From the NCBI RefSeq assembly GCF_003990335.1, contig NZ_CP034683.1, positions 3,331,501-3,395,500 on the forward strand: DNA of 64,000 nucleotides, given 5' to 3'. Positions within the stretch are counted from its first letter, which is position 1; every line of letters starts with the position of its first letter. Below the pieces are notes generated by a model. That model was not told the origin of the DNA. It was given only the letters and a program-made list of their open reading frames with translations, and made no database searches. Positions 30,836 to 39,959 of the stretch are shown here, in pieces. The translations under genes were made by a program, and so were the position numbers. This DNA comes from Rheinheimera mangrovi. GTDB lineage: Bacteria > Pseudomonadota > Gammaproteobacteria > Enterobacterales > Alteromonadaceae.

Positions 30836-31966
30836 TTAGCCGGTTAAATCATCAAAAAACTTTTTCACACCATCAAAGAAGCCTTTTGACTTAGGTCTGT
30901 GTTTAGCTTCACTGTCTCCAGCCCAGCTTTCATCCAGCTGTCGCATCAAGTCTTTTTGCTTGTCGCTTAAGTTGACAGGGGTTTCCACCACCACTTTACA
31001 GACCAAATCACCTACACCGCCACCACGGACCGACTGCACACCTTTACCGCGCAGACGGAACATTTTGTCAGTTTGGGTTTCAGCAGGGATCTTCAGCTTG
31101 ACTCTACCATCTAAAGTTGGTACGTCAATTTCACCACCTAAAGCAGCAGTACTGAAACTGATGGGTACATCGCAATACAAGTTGTTGCCATCACGCACAA
31201 AGATAGGGTGCTCTTTGACATGCACCTGTACATACAAGTCACCAGCCGGTGCACCAAACTGCCCAGCTTCACCTTCACCTGCTAATCGGATACGGTCACC
31301 TGTATCCACGCCAGCCGGGATTTTCACCGACAGTGTTTTGGTCTTTTCTACGCGGCCATCGCCATGACATTTAGTACATGGGTCCGGGATAATTTTGCCG
31401 CGACCACTACAAGTCGGACAGGTTTGCTGCACAGCAAAAAAGCCCTGACGCATAGTGACTTGTCCAGCTCCATGACAGGTTGGACAGGATTTGGCTTGAG
31501 TGCCTTTTTTCGCGCCTGAACCATCACAGACATCACAGGACACCCAGGTTGGCACTTTAATTTCAACCGACTTACCCCGTACAGCATCCTCGAGATTTAA
31601 CTCCAGGTTGTAGCGTAAGTCTGAACCACGTTGGGCACGGGATTGCCCGCCACCACGACGGCCACCACCAAAGATGTCACCAAAAACGTCACCGAAAATG
31701 TCGTTAAAGTCGGCACCACCGCCACCGCCGCCACGGTTTGGATCCACACCAGCGTGACCATAGTTATCATACGCAGCGCGCTTCTGGTCATCCGACAGGA
31801 TCTCATAGGCTTCTTGCACTTCTTTAAACTTCTCTTCCATAGCTTTATCACCCTGAGTTCGATCCGGGTGATATTTCATGGCGAGCCGTTTATAGGCCTT
31901 TTTGATTTCTTTATCGTCAGCGCCTTTTTCGACGCCAAGCACTTCGTAATAATCACGCTTCGACAT
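30836..31966 (-). CDS. dnaJ: molecular chaperone DnaJ
   Basis: 376 residues. J domain with HPD ([16 protein letters not shown]), Gly/Phe-rich linker ([15 protein letters not shown]), four CxxCxGxG zinc modules ([39 protein letters not shown]) and the C-terminal substrate domain. DnaJ delivers unfolded proteins to DnaK and stimulates its ATPase. It lies 100 bases downstream of dnaK. Confidence 0.98.
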   Translation of the reverse strand: MSKRDYYEVLGVEKGADDKEIKKAYKRLAMKYHPDRTQGDKAMEEKFKEVQEAYEILSDDQKRAAYDNYGHAGVDPNRGGGGGGADFNDIFGDVFGDIFGGGRRGGGQSRAQRGSDLRYNLELNLEDAVRGKSVEIKVPTWVSCDVCDGSGAKKGTQAKSCPTCHGAGQVTMRQGFFAVQQTCPTCSGRGKIIPDPCTKCHGDGRVEKTKTLSVKIPAGVDTGDRIRLAGEGEAGQFGAPAGDLYVQVHVKEHPIFVRDGNNLYCDVPISFSTAALGGEIDVPTLDGRVKLKIPAETQTDKMFRLRGKGVQSVRGGGVGDLVCKVVVETPVNLSDKQKDLMRQLDESWAGDSEAKHRPKSKGFFDGVKKFFDDLTG

Positions 31967-31984
31967 AACAACTCATCTTGATAG

Positions 31985-32009
31985 AGGAGCGACCGCACAA
32001 GGCGGCCGC
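31985..32009 (-). other. hairpin in the dnaK-dnaJ spacer
   Basis: GAGCG-CCGC and GGCGG-CGCTC pair around a short ACAA loop. No T-run follows on the minus strand, so it looks like an mRNA processing or stability element rather than a terminator. A second inverted repeat (TGGGGCG with CGACCCCA) lies at about 32027-32054. Confidence 0.4.
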
Positions 32010-32066
32010 TCAAATTAACTCTGGTATGGGGCGCATCTTAAAGAGGCGACCCCACAGACACAATGA

Positions 32067-33974
32067 TTATTTGTTGTCTTTAACTTCTTCGAACTCAGCG
32101 TCGACGACGTCATCACCAGCAGCATTGCGTGCTTGAGGTTCAGCGCCACCTTGTTGCGCTTTCGCCTGAGCTACTTCAGACAGTTTCTGAGAAGCCTGGA
32201 TCAGAGCCTGAGTCTTAGCTTCGATCTCAGCTTTATCGTTTGCTTTGATGGCAGTTTCCAGCGCAGCAACAGCAGCTTCAATCTCTTGTTTGTCGTTAGT
32301 GGCTAAGTCGTTACCAGCTTCTTCAATTTGCTTGCGGGTTGCATGCACTAAAGCGTCTGCCTGGTTACGGGTTTGCACTAATTCTTCAAACTTTTTGTCT
32401 TCTTCAGCATTCAGTTCAGCGTCACGCACCATACGTTCCACTTCTTCATCTGATAAGCCTGAAGAAGCTTTGATAGTGATCTTCTGCTCTTTACCTGTGT
32501 CTTTGTCTTTAGCAGACACATGCAGAATACCGTCGGCGTCTAAGTCGAAAGTAACTTCGATTTGTGGCTCACCACGACGAGCCGGACGAATACCTTCTAA
32601 GTTGAACTGACCCAGTGACTTGTTGGCAGACGCTTGCTTACGCTCACCTTGCAGCACATGGATAGTTACAGCAGACTGGTTGTCATCCGCAGTAGAGAAA
32701 GTTTGTGACTTCTTGGTTGGGATAGTGGTGTTCTTCTCAATCAAGGCTGTCATCACGCTACCCATAGTCTCGATACCTAAAGACAATGGAGTTACGTCTA
32801 ACAACAGAACGTCAGTCACGTCACCTGATAATACAGCGCCCTGGATCGCTGCACCCACAGCTACAGCTTCGTCAGGGTTCACGTCTTTACGTGGCTCTTT
32901 ACCGAAGAAGGCTGTTACCGCTTCCTGAACTTTAGGCATACGAGTCTGACCACCTACCAGAATGATATCGTTGATATCACTTACAGACAGGTCAGCATCT
33001 TTTAGTGCCTGTTTCAGCGGCTCGATAGTGCGCTGAATTAAATCGTCTACCAAAGATTCCAGCTTAGCGCGGGTTACTTTGATGTTTAAGTGCTTAGGAC
33101 CAGTGGCATCTGCAGTGATATACGGCAGGTTCACTTCAGTCTGAGAAGCAGAAGACAGTTCGATCTTAGCTTTTTCGCCAGCTTCTTTTAAACGCTGCAT
33201 CGCCAGTGGATCGTTACGCAGGTCAATGCCCTGCTCTTTTTTGAACTCGTCTACTAAATAGTTGATCACACGAGAGTCAAAGTCTTCACCACCTAAGTGA
33301 GTGTCACCGTTGGTTGCTAATACTTCGAAGGTCTGTTCGCCATCTACATCGTCGATTTCAATGATAGAGATATCGAAAGTACCACCACCTAAGTCATAGA
33401 CTGCAACTTTGGTGTCGCCTTTTTTCTTATCCATACCATAAGCCAGCGCTGCTGCTGTTGGCTCGTTGATGATACGTCTTACTTCTAAACCAGCGATACG
33501 GCCGGCATCTTTTGTCGCCTGACGTTGCGCATCGTTGAAGTAAGCAGGAACAGTGATTACCGCTTCAGTCACTGGCTCGCCCAGATAATCTTCAGCAGTT
33601 TTCTTCATTTTTTTCAGCACTTCCGCAGAAATCTGTGGTGCAGCTAATTTTTTGCCTTTAACTTCAACCCAGGCGTCACCATTATCAGCCTTAACAATCT
33701 GGTAAGGCATGATTTTGATGTCACGCTGAACTTCAGCATCTTCAAAACGACGACCAATCAAACGCTTAATTGCGAACAAAGTATTTTTTGGGTTAGTCAC
33801 AGCCTGACGTTTGGCTGGCTGGCCAACTAATACTTCGCCGTCTTCAGCATAAGCGATGATGGAAGGAGTGGTTCTGGTACCTTCAGCGTTTTCAAGAACG
33901 CGTGGCTGGTCGCCATCTAAAATAGCCACACAGCTGTTTGTTGTACCTAAGTCAATACCAATAATTCTACCCAT
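32067..33974 (-). CDS. dnaK: molecular chaperone DnaK (Hsp70)
   Basis: 635 residues. The ATPase domain starts [15 protein letters not shown] and has [16 protein letters not shown] and [15 protein letters not shown]; the linker is [18 protein letters not shown]; the tail ends in an acidic stretch ([15 protein letters not shown]). DnaK folds and protects proteins with DnaJ and GrpE. It is preceded by a clear heat-shock promoter. Confidence 0.99.
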   Translation of the reverse strand: MGRIIGIDLGTTNSCVAILDGDQPRVLENAEGTRTTPSIIAYAEDGEVLVGQPAKRQAVTNPKNTLFAIKRLIGRRFEDAEVQRDIKIMPYQIVKADNGDAWVEVKGKKLAAPQISAEVLKKMKKTAEDYLGEPVTEAVITVPAYFNDAQRQATKDAGRIAGLEVRRIINEPTAAALAYGMDKKKGDTKVAVYDLGGGTFDISIIEIDDVDGEQTFEVLATNGDTHLGGEDFDSRVINYLVDEFKKEQGIDLRNDPLAMQRLKEAGEKAKIELSSASQTEVNLPYITADATGPKHLNIKVTRAKLESLVDDLIQRTIEPLKQALKDADLSVSDINDIILVGGQTRMPKVQEAVTAFFGKEPRKDVNPDEAVAVGAAIQGAVLSGDVTDVLLLDVTPLSLGIETMGSVMTALIEKNTTIPTKKSQTFSTADDNQSAVTIHVLQGERKQASANKSLGQFNLEGIRPARRGEPQIEVTFDLDADGILHVSAKDKDTGKEQKITIKASSGLSDEEVERMVRDAELNAEEDKKFEELVQTRNQADALVHATRKQIEEAGNDLATNDKQEIEAAVAALETAIKANDKAEIEAKTQALIQASQKLSEVAQAKAQQGGAEPQARNAAGDDVVDAEFEEVKDNK

Positions 33975-34023
33975 AACTACTCTCCGCTTATTAATCTGTA
34001 CAATTAAAATTGTGTTGACCAGT

Positions 34024-34052
34024 TAATGGGGTTTACCCCTATTCGATTCAAG
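34024..34052 (-). promoter_or_regulatory. sigma-32 heat-shock promoter of dnaK
   Basis: On the minus strand CTTGAAT (34052-34046), a 14-base spacer, and CCCCATTA (34031-34024) match the sigma-32 consensus CTTGAAA/CCCCATNT. The -10 element is 50 bases before the dnaK start. Confidence 0.85.
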
Positions 34053-34179
34053 GTTATTTTTTTAAAAAAATTTATCGTTTGTGCGATAAATGAGCAAAAA
34101 GGCGGGTTCAGCCACTGATTAGCGCCGAAACTAAGGCGATAGAACAGAAAAGCATTTAACCCAAAAAGCAATTGCGGCG

Positions 34180-34185
34180 TATAAT
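34180..34185 (+). promoter_or_regulatory. candidate -10 element of luxS
   Basis: TATAAT, 45 bases before the luxS start. The -35 is weak (TTTAAC or TTAACC, 18-19 bases upstream). Confidence 0.4.
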
Positions 34186-34229
34186 CCTGCTTAATTACCA
34201 GACTATGAGCCTGAACAGAGAGAAAGATC

Positions 34230-34739
34230 ATGCCTTTATTAGATAGCTTTACCGTTGACCACACCATTATGAAAGCACCTGCTGTGCGCGTGGCTAAAAA
34301 AATGAATACACCCAAAGGTGATGACATCACTGTATTTGATTTACGTTTTTGCGTGCCTAACGAAGAAATCCTGTCAGAAAAAGGCATTCATACACTGGAG
34401 CATTTATTTGCCGGTTTTATGCGTGATCATTTAAATGGCGATGGCGTAGAAATTATCGATATTTCCCCAATGGGCTGTCGCACAGGTTTTTATATGAGCC
34501 TGATTGGTACACCGGACGAGCAGCGTGTGGCAGCAGCATGGAAAGCCGCTATGGCCGATGTGCTGACAGTACAAAACCAGTCTGAAATTCCTGAGCTGAA
34601 CATTTATCAATGTGGCACAGCCCAGATGCATTCTTTAGCTGAAGCCAAAGAAATTGCCCAGAACATCATCAGCCGTGGTGTAGGTGTGAATTTAAACGAC
34701 GAATTAAAGCTGTCCGCTGAGTTTTTGAAAAACAGCTAA
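34230..34739 (+). CDS. luxS: S-ribosylhomocysteine lyase LuxS
   Basis: 169 residues. The metal site HTLEH (within [17 protein letters not shown]) and the catalytic Cys in MGCRTGFYM are intact, with the third ligand His in the [10 protein letters not shown] region's neighbourhood of the C-terminal half. LuxS splits S-ribosylhomocysteine into homocysteine and the precursor of autoinducer-2. The first residues [20 protein letters not shown] are typical of the family. It is a single gene divergent from dnaK. Confidence 0.98.
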   Translation: MPLLDSFTVDHTIMKAPAVRVAKKMNTPKGDDITVFDLRFCVPNEEILSEKGIHTLEHLFAGFMRDHLNGDGVEIIDISPMGCRTGFYMSLIGTPDEQRVAAAWKAAMADVLTVQNQSEIPELNIYQCGTAQMHSLAEAKEIAQNIISRGVGVNLNDELKLSAEFLKNS

Positions 34740-34810
34740 GATGGATTGAAGCAGTCAGGCTCAAGGGCCTGACTCTCTACTGACTACACTATTCAATTCT
34801 GCACAAAAAC

Positions 34811-35743
34811 CTATAAGGCCAATGCTGCTTCTAACTCTGGCAGCAGGCTGAATAAATCCCCCACTACGCCATAATCTGCAATCTGAAAAATCGGTGCTTC
34901 CGGATCTTTGTTGATAGCCACTATCACTTTGGAATCCTTCATCCCCGCTAAATGCTGAATAGCTCCAGAGATCCCTACCGCTATATATAAATCCGGCGCA
35001 ACAATTTTACCGGTTTGTCCCACCTGCATATCGTTGGGCACAAAACCCGCATCCACTGCAGCTCTGGAGGCTCCAATAGCAGCCCCCAGTTTGTCAGCAA
35101 TGCCTTCGAGTAACTTGAAGTTATCGCCATTTTGCATACCACGTCCACCGGAAATAACCACTCTGGCAGCCGTCAGTTCTGGCCGCTCAGATTGGGTCAG
35201 GCTTTCGCTGATAAAACGCGATACGCCAGCATCTTTGGCTATGCTCAATACATCTATTGTCGCATTGCCATTTTCTTCAACTGCAGTAAAAGCGGCGCTG
35301 CGCACTGTGATCACTTTGACCGCATCGCTTGATTGCACTCTGGCGATGGCGTTACCTGCATAGACAGGCCGCACAAAGGTGTCTGCGCTTTCTACCGAGA
35401 TAATGTCAGACAGCTGGCCAACGTCCAGTAAGGCGGCTACCCGAGGCAACAGGTTTTTACCATGGCTGGTCGCAGGCGCGAGTATATGACTGTAAGCGGC
35501 CGCCAACTCAACCACTAAAGCTGCAACATTTTCTGCCAATTGATGTTGATAGACCCTGTGATCCGCTATCAGTACTTTACGCACCCCACTGAGTTTGGCT
35601 GCGGCCTGAGCTACAGCGTCACAGTTGGCACCAGCTACCAACAGGTCGACTTCATTTCCCGTTAACAGAGCTGCTTGCACCGCTTTGTGGGTGTCGGCTT
35701 TTAATTGGCTGTTCGTGTGTTCTGCTATTACTAAGGCTGTCAT
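34811..35743 (-). CDS. etfA: electron transfer flavoprotein alpha subunit
   Basis: 310 residues. The FAD domain shows [50 protein letters not shown] and [21 protein letters not shown]. The ETF dimer takes electrons from acyl-CoA and related dehydrogenases and passes them to the quinone pool. The start overlaps the etfB stop (ATGA). It lies next to the catabolic island, whose acyl-CoA-dehydrogenase-like protein could be a client, though an ETF also serves general fatty-acid oxidation. Confidence 0.97.
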   Translation of the reverse strand: MTALVIAEHTNSQLKADTHKAVQAALLTGNEVDLLVAGANCDAVAQAAAKLSGVRKVLIADHRVYQHQLAENVAALVVELAAAYSHILAPATSHGKNLLPRVAALLDVGQLSDIISVESADTFVRPVYAGNAIARVQSSDAVKVITVRSAAFTAVEENGNATIDVLSIAKDAGVSRFISESLTQSERPELTAARVVISGGRGMQNGDNFKLLEGIADKLGAAIGASRAAVDAGFVPNDMQVGQTGKIVAPDLYIAVGISGAIQHLAGMKDSKVIVAINKDPEAPIFQIADYGVVGDLFSLLPELEAALAL

Positions 35744-36492
35744 GCTATCACCTTGGCTTCTTGTTTTAATTTGCTGACCAGTTCAGCGACGGATCCCAGT
35801 ATCACGCCAGCGCTGCGGCTGCCCGGCGCACTGACATTCAGTGTGCTGATATTTGACTTAAGCAGCACGCCCATGCTGTCAGCGGCTTTAATCTCCAGCG
35901 GCTTTTTCTTAGCTTTCATAATATTGGGTAAGGAGGCATAACGCGGCTCGTTTAAGCGCAAGTCAGTGCTGACCACAGCAGGCAGGCTCAGCTCAACGGT
36001 TTGCAAGCCACCATCGATTTCACGGGTCACTTGTACGCAGTTCGCATTCATCACCAGCTTTGACGCAAAGGTACCCTGGCCCATACCAGTTAAAGCAGCT
36101 AGCATCTGGCCTGTTTGGTTGTTGTCAGAATCGATCGCCTGTTTGCCGATGATTACCAGTTGCGGCTGCTCGGTTTCAACCACTTTGGCGATTAATTTCG
36201 CCACTTGCAGTGAATCAAGCACCAACTCAGATTCAAGCAAAATTGCGCGATCAGCCCCTAAAGCCAGAGCGGTACGCAGCTGCTCTTGCGCTGCATTGCT
36301 GCCAATACTGACCACCACCACTTCAGTTGCAGTGCCAGCTTCTTTTAAGCGTACTGCCTCTTCGATGGCGATTTCACAAAATGGATTCAGCGCCATTTTA
36401 ACGTTGGTTAAATCCACACCACTGCCATCCGACTTCACTTTAACTTTTACGTTGTAGTCTATTACCCGTTTTACCGGGACCAGTATTTTCAT
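35740..36492 (-). CDS. etfB: electron transfer flavoprotein beta subunit
   Basis: 250 residues from [19 protein letters not shown], the normal length. It binds AMP; the family signature [21 protein letters not shown] and the recognition-loop region [18 protein letters not shown] are present. The start at 36492 follows GGGGGAAAG; an in-frame extension to 36585 is not conserved. Translationally coupled to etfA. The promoter region is shared with the divergent Crp/Fnr-family gene. Confidence 0.97.
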   Translation of the reverse strand: MKILVPVKRVIDYNVKVKVKSDGSGVDLTNVKMALNPFCEIAIEEAVRLKEAGTATEVVVVSIGSNAAQEQLRTALALGADRAILLESELVLDSLQVAKLIAKVVETEQPQLVIIGKQAIDSDNNQTGQMLAALTGMGQGTFASKLVMNANCVQVTREIDGGLQTVELSLPAVVSTDLRLNEPRYASLPNIMKAKKKPLEIKAADSMGVLLKSNISTLNVSAPGSRSAGVILGSVAELVSKLKQEAKVIA

Positions 36493-36530
36493 CTTTCCCC
36501 CTGCCAGCTGTTGTTTGTGCTGCTTGTCAA

Positions 36531-36548
36531 AATATGTACGGACAACTT
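36531..36548. promoter_or_regulatory. weak copy of the Crp/Fnr-gene palindrome, upstream of etfB
   Basis: AATATGTACGGACAACTT matches the palindrome at 36730-36747 at 13 of 18 positions. It lies about 40-56 bases before the etfB start, a position suited to regulation of etfBA. Confidence 0.3.
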
Positions 36549-36729
36549 TAGCTGGCAGCGTATAGTTGGCCCTGCTGCATTGCAAACCCAGGACCCGAGG
36601 CTTTTGCCTTTTATCAAGTGCAATGGCAAAACAACAGCCCTCACTTCAATGTTGTTTTCTACCGACGCATTTTCAGAGGTTGGGCTACTGCATAGTTTAG
36701 CCCCCTGCTGTTTTTCTTTGCTTTTTGTC

Positions 36730-36747
36730 AAATTGTCTGGACAATTT
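36730..36747. promoter_or_regulatory. palindromic operator candidate before the Crp/Fnr gene
   Basis: AAATTGTC TG GACAATTT has two perfect 8-bp arms and lies about 80 bases before the start of the Crp/Fnr-family gene. The TTG...CAA outline recalls Fnr-family sites, but the spacing is shorter than the usual TTGAT-N4-ATCAA. The remaining bases of 36493-36828 show no gene. Confidence 0.5.
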
Positions 36748-36828
36748 CAGCATACACTGGCAAGCATAGAGTTAACGAAAAAGCCGCAGTCGTTTCAATA
36801 CGGATGACATTTTGAGGAACAGGTAGTA

Positions 36829-37530
36829 ATGACACTGGACACTTCCAAGGTTTCGATAAAAACCTCACTAGCTTCACTTTTTGGCAAAAACTTATATGAA
36901 GTGGACGGCGATCAGCTGTTCCTCGACGAACTGTCGCAATGTGCACAGGAAGTGACGGTGCGCGAAGGCAGTTACATTTTTAAGGAAGGCGATCCGAGCG
37001 ATTATGTATATGTGGCGATTTCCGGTGCCATTATGTTGGAGCGTTCAACCAGCAAAGGCGTTCGTCATGTGTTTGCCTTTTTATTCACCGGCAATCTGTT
37101 AGGTTTGTCTGAATTTTCTGTCTACAGTTTTAGCGCTAAGGCACTGAATAATGTCACTGTGATAAAAATGAATAAGAAGATTATTCAAAGCATCTTTGAT
37201 CGCTACCCCACTATTGCCAAACGCTTTCACCAATTTACCACCCACGTGCTGCATTACATTTTGGATCAGATGTTTATTATGGGGCAGAAAACGGCACATC
37301 AGCGGCTGGCGCATCTTATTCTCGATATGGCGCACCGTATCGGCCATGGCACCAATCGCTTTTTCCTGCCCATGGGCAGGCAGGACATAGCCGATTATTT
37401 AGGGATGTCGCTGGAAACCACCAGCCGTGGTTTTAGCCACCTGAAGAAACAAGGCATCATTAATATCGAAAACAACTACAAAATCACAGTGCTGGACAGT
37501 GCAGCACTGAAGGAATTTGCTGATATTTAA
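36829..37530 (+). CDS. Crp/Fnr family transcriptional regulator
   Basis: 233 residues. An N-terminal cyclic-nucleotide-binding-like beta barrel (REGSYIFKEGDPSDYVYVAI) is followed by a dimerisation helix and a winged helix-turn-helix (MGRQDIADYLGMSLETTSRGFSHLKK split by the wing). The recognition helix has E-x-x-S-R, as in Fnr, rather than the R-E-x-x-x-R of Crp. The four N-terminal cysteines of oxygen-sensing Fnr are absent, so it is not an iron-sulphur sensor; a heme or other ligand is possible. It is divergent from etfBA and converges on the island, so it may control electron-transfer genes. Confidence 0.85.
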   Translation: MTLDTSKVSIKTSLASLFGKNLYEVDGDQLFLDELSQCAQEVTVREGSYIFKEGDPSDYVYVAISGAIMLERSTSKGVRHVFAFLFTGNLLGLSEFSVYSFSAKALNNVTVIKMNKKIIQSIFDRYPTIAKRFHQFTTHVLHYILDQMFIMGQKTAHQRLAHLILDMAHRIGHGTNRFFLPMGRQDIADYLGMSLETTSRGFSHLKKQGIINIENNYKITVLDSAALKEFADI

Positions 37531-37534
37531 GCTG

Positions 37535-37573
37535 TTACAACAGGCCTTCGCTATAGCGGCTGGCCTGTTGTAA
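37535..37573. other. long stem-loop over the end of the lyase gene
   Basis: TTACAACAGGCC (37535-37546) and GGCCTGTTGTAA (37562-37573) form a perfect 12-bp stem with a 15-base loop that itself contains CGCTATAGCG. It covers the last 13 codons of the lyase gene and lies 5 bases after the convergent Crp/Fnr gene. It lacks a clear T-run, so its termination strength is uncertain. Confidence 0.55.
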
Positions 37574-38407
37574 AAAATCATCCGCCCGCAACCGCTGATT
37601 GATACCATGCAAATCAATCATCTCTGCCTTTAAGGAGTGTGTCTCGCCCTGATGGGCAATATGAGCCAACAGCTGTTCAGCACGTGGGATAAAACTATTC
37701 AGTAAAGCGGCCGGATAAAGTGCAATACGGTAGCCCAACTCAGCTAATTGCCCGCCGCTGTGCACAGGACTGTTACCGCCTTCAACCAGGTTATGAATAA
37801 GCGGGATACGGCCGGCAAACTGACGGCTGATTTGTTGCATCTGTGCCAGTGTCTGTGGCGCTTCGATAAAAATCGCGTCGACCCCTGTCGCCAGATACTG
37901 CTCAGCACGCTCAAGCGCATCCTCAAATCCGTTCACACCCAGTGCATCAGTGCGGGCGAAAATCAAGGTTTCTTCACTGCATCTGGCATCCAGTGCCGCT
38001 TTTAATTTACCCACCATTTCGCTGGCCGGGATCACCTGCTTGCCTTTCATATGACCACAGCGTTTGGGCATCAACTGATCTTCAATCTGCAGTGCCTGAG
38101 CGCCAGCGCGCTCCAGCACTTTGACTGACCTTTGGGTATTGAGCGCATTGCCAAAGCCGGTATCCATATCGACAATCAGCGGCAAATTGACCACTTCGCG
38201 GATCTGGCCGACACAGAGCGTTAGCTCAGCTAAATCCACTAATCCCAAATCGGGTTTACCCAAGCGGCTAAAGGATACACAGGCGCCTGAGACAAAAGCC
38301 GCACTAAAACCAGCCTGTTGCACCAGTTGCGCCGACAGTCCGTCATAAATACCAGGGACTTTCAGCAGATGCTCACTCTGCAACAACTGCTTCAGGGATA
38401 CAGACAT
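37535..38407 (-). CDS. isocitrate lyase/PEP mutase family protein
   Basis: 290 residues. The TIM-barrel signatures of the superfamily are present: VPGIYDGLSAQLVQQAGF, VDMDTGFGN (metal Asp) and the catalytic loop MPKRCGHMKGK with Cys. KRCGH is typical of active carbon-carbon lyases such as 2-methylisocitrate lyase and 2,3-dimethylmalate lyase. It therefore probably cleaves a 2-hydroxy-dicarboxylic acid to pyruvate, glyoxylate or succinate plus a partner. It is the last gene of a seven-gene leftward operon and follows the maleate-isomerase-like gene by six bases, which suggests sequential steps on a maleate/malate-type acid. Confidence 0.85.
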   Translation of the reverse strand: MSVSLKQLLQSEHLLKVPGIYDGLSAQLVQQAGFSAAFVSGACVSFSRLGKPDLGLVDLAELTLCVGQIREVVNLPLIVDMDTGFGNALNTQRSVKVLERAGAQALQIEDQLMPKRCGHMKGKQVIPASEMVGKLKAALDARCSEETLIFARTDALGVNGFEDALERAEQYLATGVDAIFIEAPQTLAQMQQISRQFAGRIPLIHNLVEGGNSPVHSGGQLAELGYRIALYPAALLNSFIPRAEQLLAHIAHQGETHSLKAEMIDLHGINQRLRADDFLQQASRYSEGLL

Positions 38408-38413
38408 GGCGGC

Positions 38414-39190
38414 TTACTCCGGTATAGCAATATGTTCAGACAACAAGGAACCAAAGCCATGAATACGATCGGTAATGCCATTGGAGCGTAACGCATGCCA
38501 GAACGTCAGTGCATTGATAGCCAGCACAGGTTTACCCAGTTCGCATTCCAATTGTGCAGCCAGCTCGGTAAAGTACAGGTTGGTACCGGCCTGCAGGATT
38601 AAATCAACGTCATCACCGTCTACCTCGCGCACTAACTGACGGGTTTTACCAAAGCTCTCATGGGCAATCTCTACCGGACCTTGTGAGCAATGGCCCTGAA
38701 TGCGCACCACTTCGTAGCCAATGTCTTGCATAAAGGTCACCACCTGACGATCGCCGACCGGCATATAAGGAGTGATCACCCCAATCTTTTTCACCCCTGG
38801 GTAGCATTTTAATGCATCCATAATGGCCTGAGCACCGAAGGTTACATTACAGCCACCAATCTCCTGGGCTATGGCATTGTAGCGGGCGAATTCGCGGTCA
38901 GAACGCTGCTTGCCATCCCAAAAGGTTTCTGCGGAATAGCCAAAAATGACGTGATCGGGCCGGCAAGTCAGCGCATCCCGTAATCCTTGTTCAGTCGCTG
39001 CACCAATGGCTTTGACCATTTCGACAAATTGCTGCTCGTTGGTTACTTTAAAAGGCGGAATGACACAACCCCTGGTGGCCAAAACCACACCTTCAGGCCG
39101 CATTTTGTTGTATTCCAGTTCCACAGCTGTATTGGTTGAAGGCACCAGTACAGCGAACTTTTTACGATAGCCATAGTAATCAAGTGTCAT
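38414..39190 (-). CDS. Asp/Glu racemase superfamily protein, maleate isomerase-like
   Basis: 258 residues from MTLDYYGYRKKFAVLVPSTN; an in-frame extension to 39367 is rejected because AAGGA precedes the ATG at 39190. VLVPSTNTAVELEYN, FGYSAETFWDG, KKIGVITPYMPVGD and LQAGTNLYFTELAAQLE fit the maleate cis-trans isomerase/arylmalonate decarboxylase branch, in which two cysteines usually act. Here the first Cys position appears to be replaced (FGYSAE; TNLYF), so the reaction may differ from maleate isomerisation. It overlaps nothing and lies 6 bases from the lyase gene. Confidence 0.8.
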   Translation of the reverse strand: MTLDYYGYRKKFAVLVPSTNTAVELEYNKMRPEGVVLATRGCVIPPFKVTNEQQFVEMVKAIGAATEQGLRDALTCRPDHVIFGYSAETFWDGKQRSDREFARYNAIAQEIGGCNVTFGAQAIMDALKCYPGVKKIGVITPYMPVGDRQVVTFMQDIGYEVVRIQGHCSQGPVEIAHESFGKTRQLVREVDGDDVDLILQAGTNLYFTELAAQLECELGKPVLAINALTFWHALRSNGITDRIHGFGSLLSEHIAIPE

Positions 39191-39194
39191 CAGA

Positions 39195-39959
39195 TTATTC
39201 CTTTGTTTGCATAGCAGCAGTCGATGCGGTGTGCTGCTGTCGGATAAAAGTAAGGGTATGTTGCAGTAATTCATCAATCTGGCTTTGCCTATCCCGTAAC
39301 TTGCTTTCGGTATTGAGGCTGTCAGCGAAGTAACCATACTGCCAGTGATTGGCCGCCGGCATTTCAATAAACAGAGTAGTGGCTGGATATTTGGGCTTGT
39401 TCAGGGCAATTTTTTCCGGCGTTGATTCAGCGTCCAGCGCTGCAGCGATTGACACAGTAGCAATTGGGAGAGAGTGTAAGTCACTGGCAGGATAAGAAGC
39501 CCAGAATATCAGGCTGGCCAGACGGTCGGCATGCGTTTTGGCAAATTCGGCTGCAGCAACCCCCCCCAGCGAATGCCCCACCAGGTGCCAGCTTTTGATC
39601 TGCGGATAAGCTGCCATAACCTCTGCAGCTTGGTCTATGCCCAAAAATGCCGTATTCAAGGGCATCGGCACTATGACAGCAAGATAACCTTCAGCCGCCA
39701 AAGCCCGCATTACAGGCGCAAAAGTGTCTGGCGCTGTTTTGCCTCCCGGATAAAAAATAATGCCTTCACTGGGTTCAGTCGATGCAGGTGTAAAACTCAA
39801 CCAGGGCGACAAACCTACACTGATCCTCTGATCGCTGTGCAAGGCGGCAGCGGTCAGATCTTTTTGATAAGAAAAAGGCACAGACATCCAGGCTGCGACA
39901 CCAGCAAAAAGTAATGCCACCAGGGCAATAAAAACCAAAATCAGTTTTTTGATCATCAC
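39195..39959 (-). CDS. membrane-anchored alpha/beta hydrolase
   Basis: 254 residues. One N-terminal hydrophobic anchor (KKLILVFIALVALLFAGVAA) is followed by an alpha/beta hydrolase domain with the nucleophile elbow VGHSLGGVAAAEFAK and a C-terminal His in ANHWQYGYF. The family includes esterases and thioesterases of unknown substrate (dienelactone-hydrolase-like, PF12695 type). In this island it could de-esterify a side chain such as a methyl or phytyl ester, which is speculation. The start overlaps the MFS gene's stop by 4 bases (ATGA). Confidence 0.8.
   Translation of the reverse strand: MMIKKLILVFIALVALLFAGVAAWMSVPFSYQKDLTAAALHSDQRISVGLSPWLSFTPASTEPSEGIIFYPGGKTAPDTFAPVMRALAAEGYLAVIVPMPLNTAFLGIDQAAEVMAAYPQIKSWHLVGHSLGGVAAAEFAKTHADRLASLIFWASYPASDLHSLPIATVSIAAALDAESTPEKIALNKPKYPATTLFIEMPAANHWQYGYFADSLNTESKLRDRQSQIDELLQHTLTFIRQQHTASTAAMQTKE

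Noticed and set aside
34752..34772. Hairpin after luxS (GTCAGGC with GCCTGAC) as a rho-independent terminator
   Set aside because: The stem is short and no T-run follows on either strand, so termination cannot be claimed.
36829..37530. Oxygen-sensing Fnr
   Set aside because: The N-terminal cysteine cluster needed for the iron-sulphur centre is missing.
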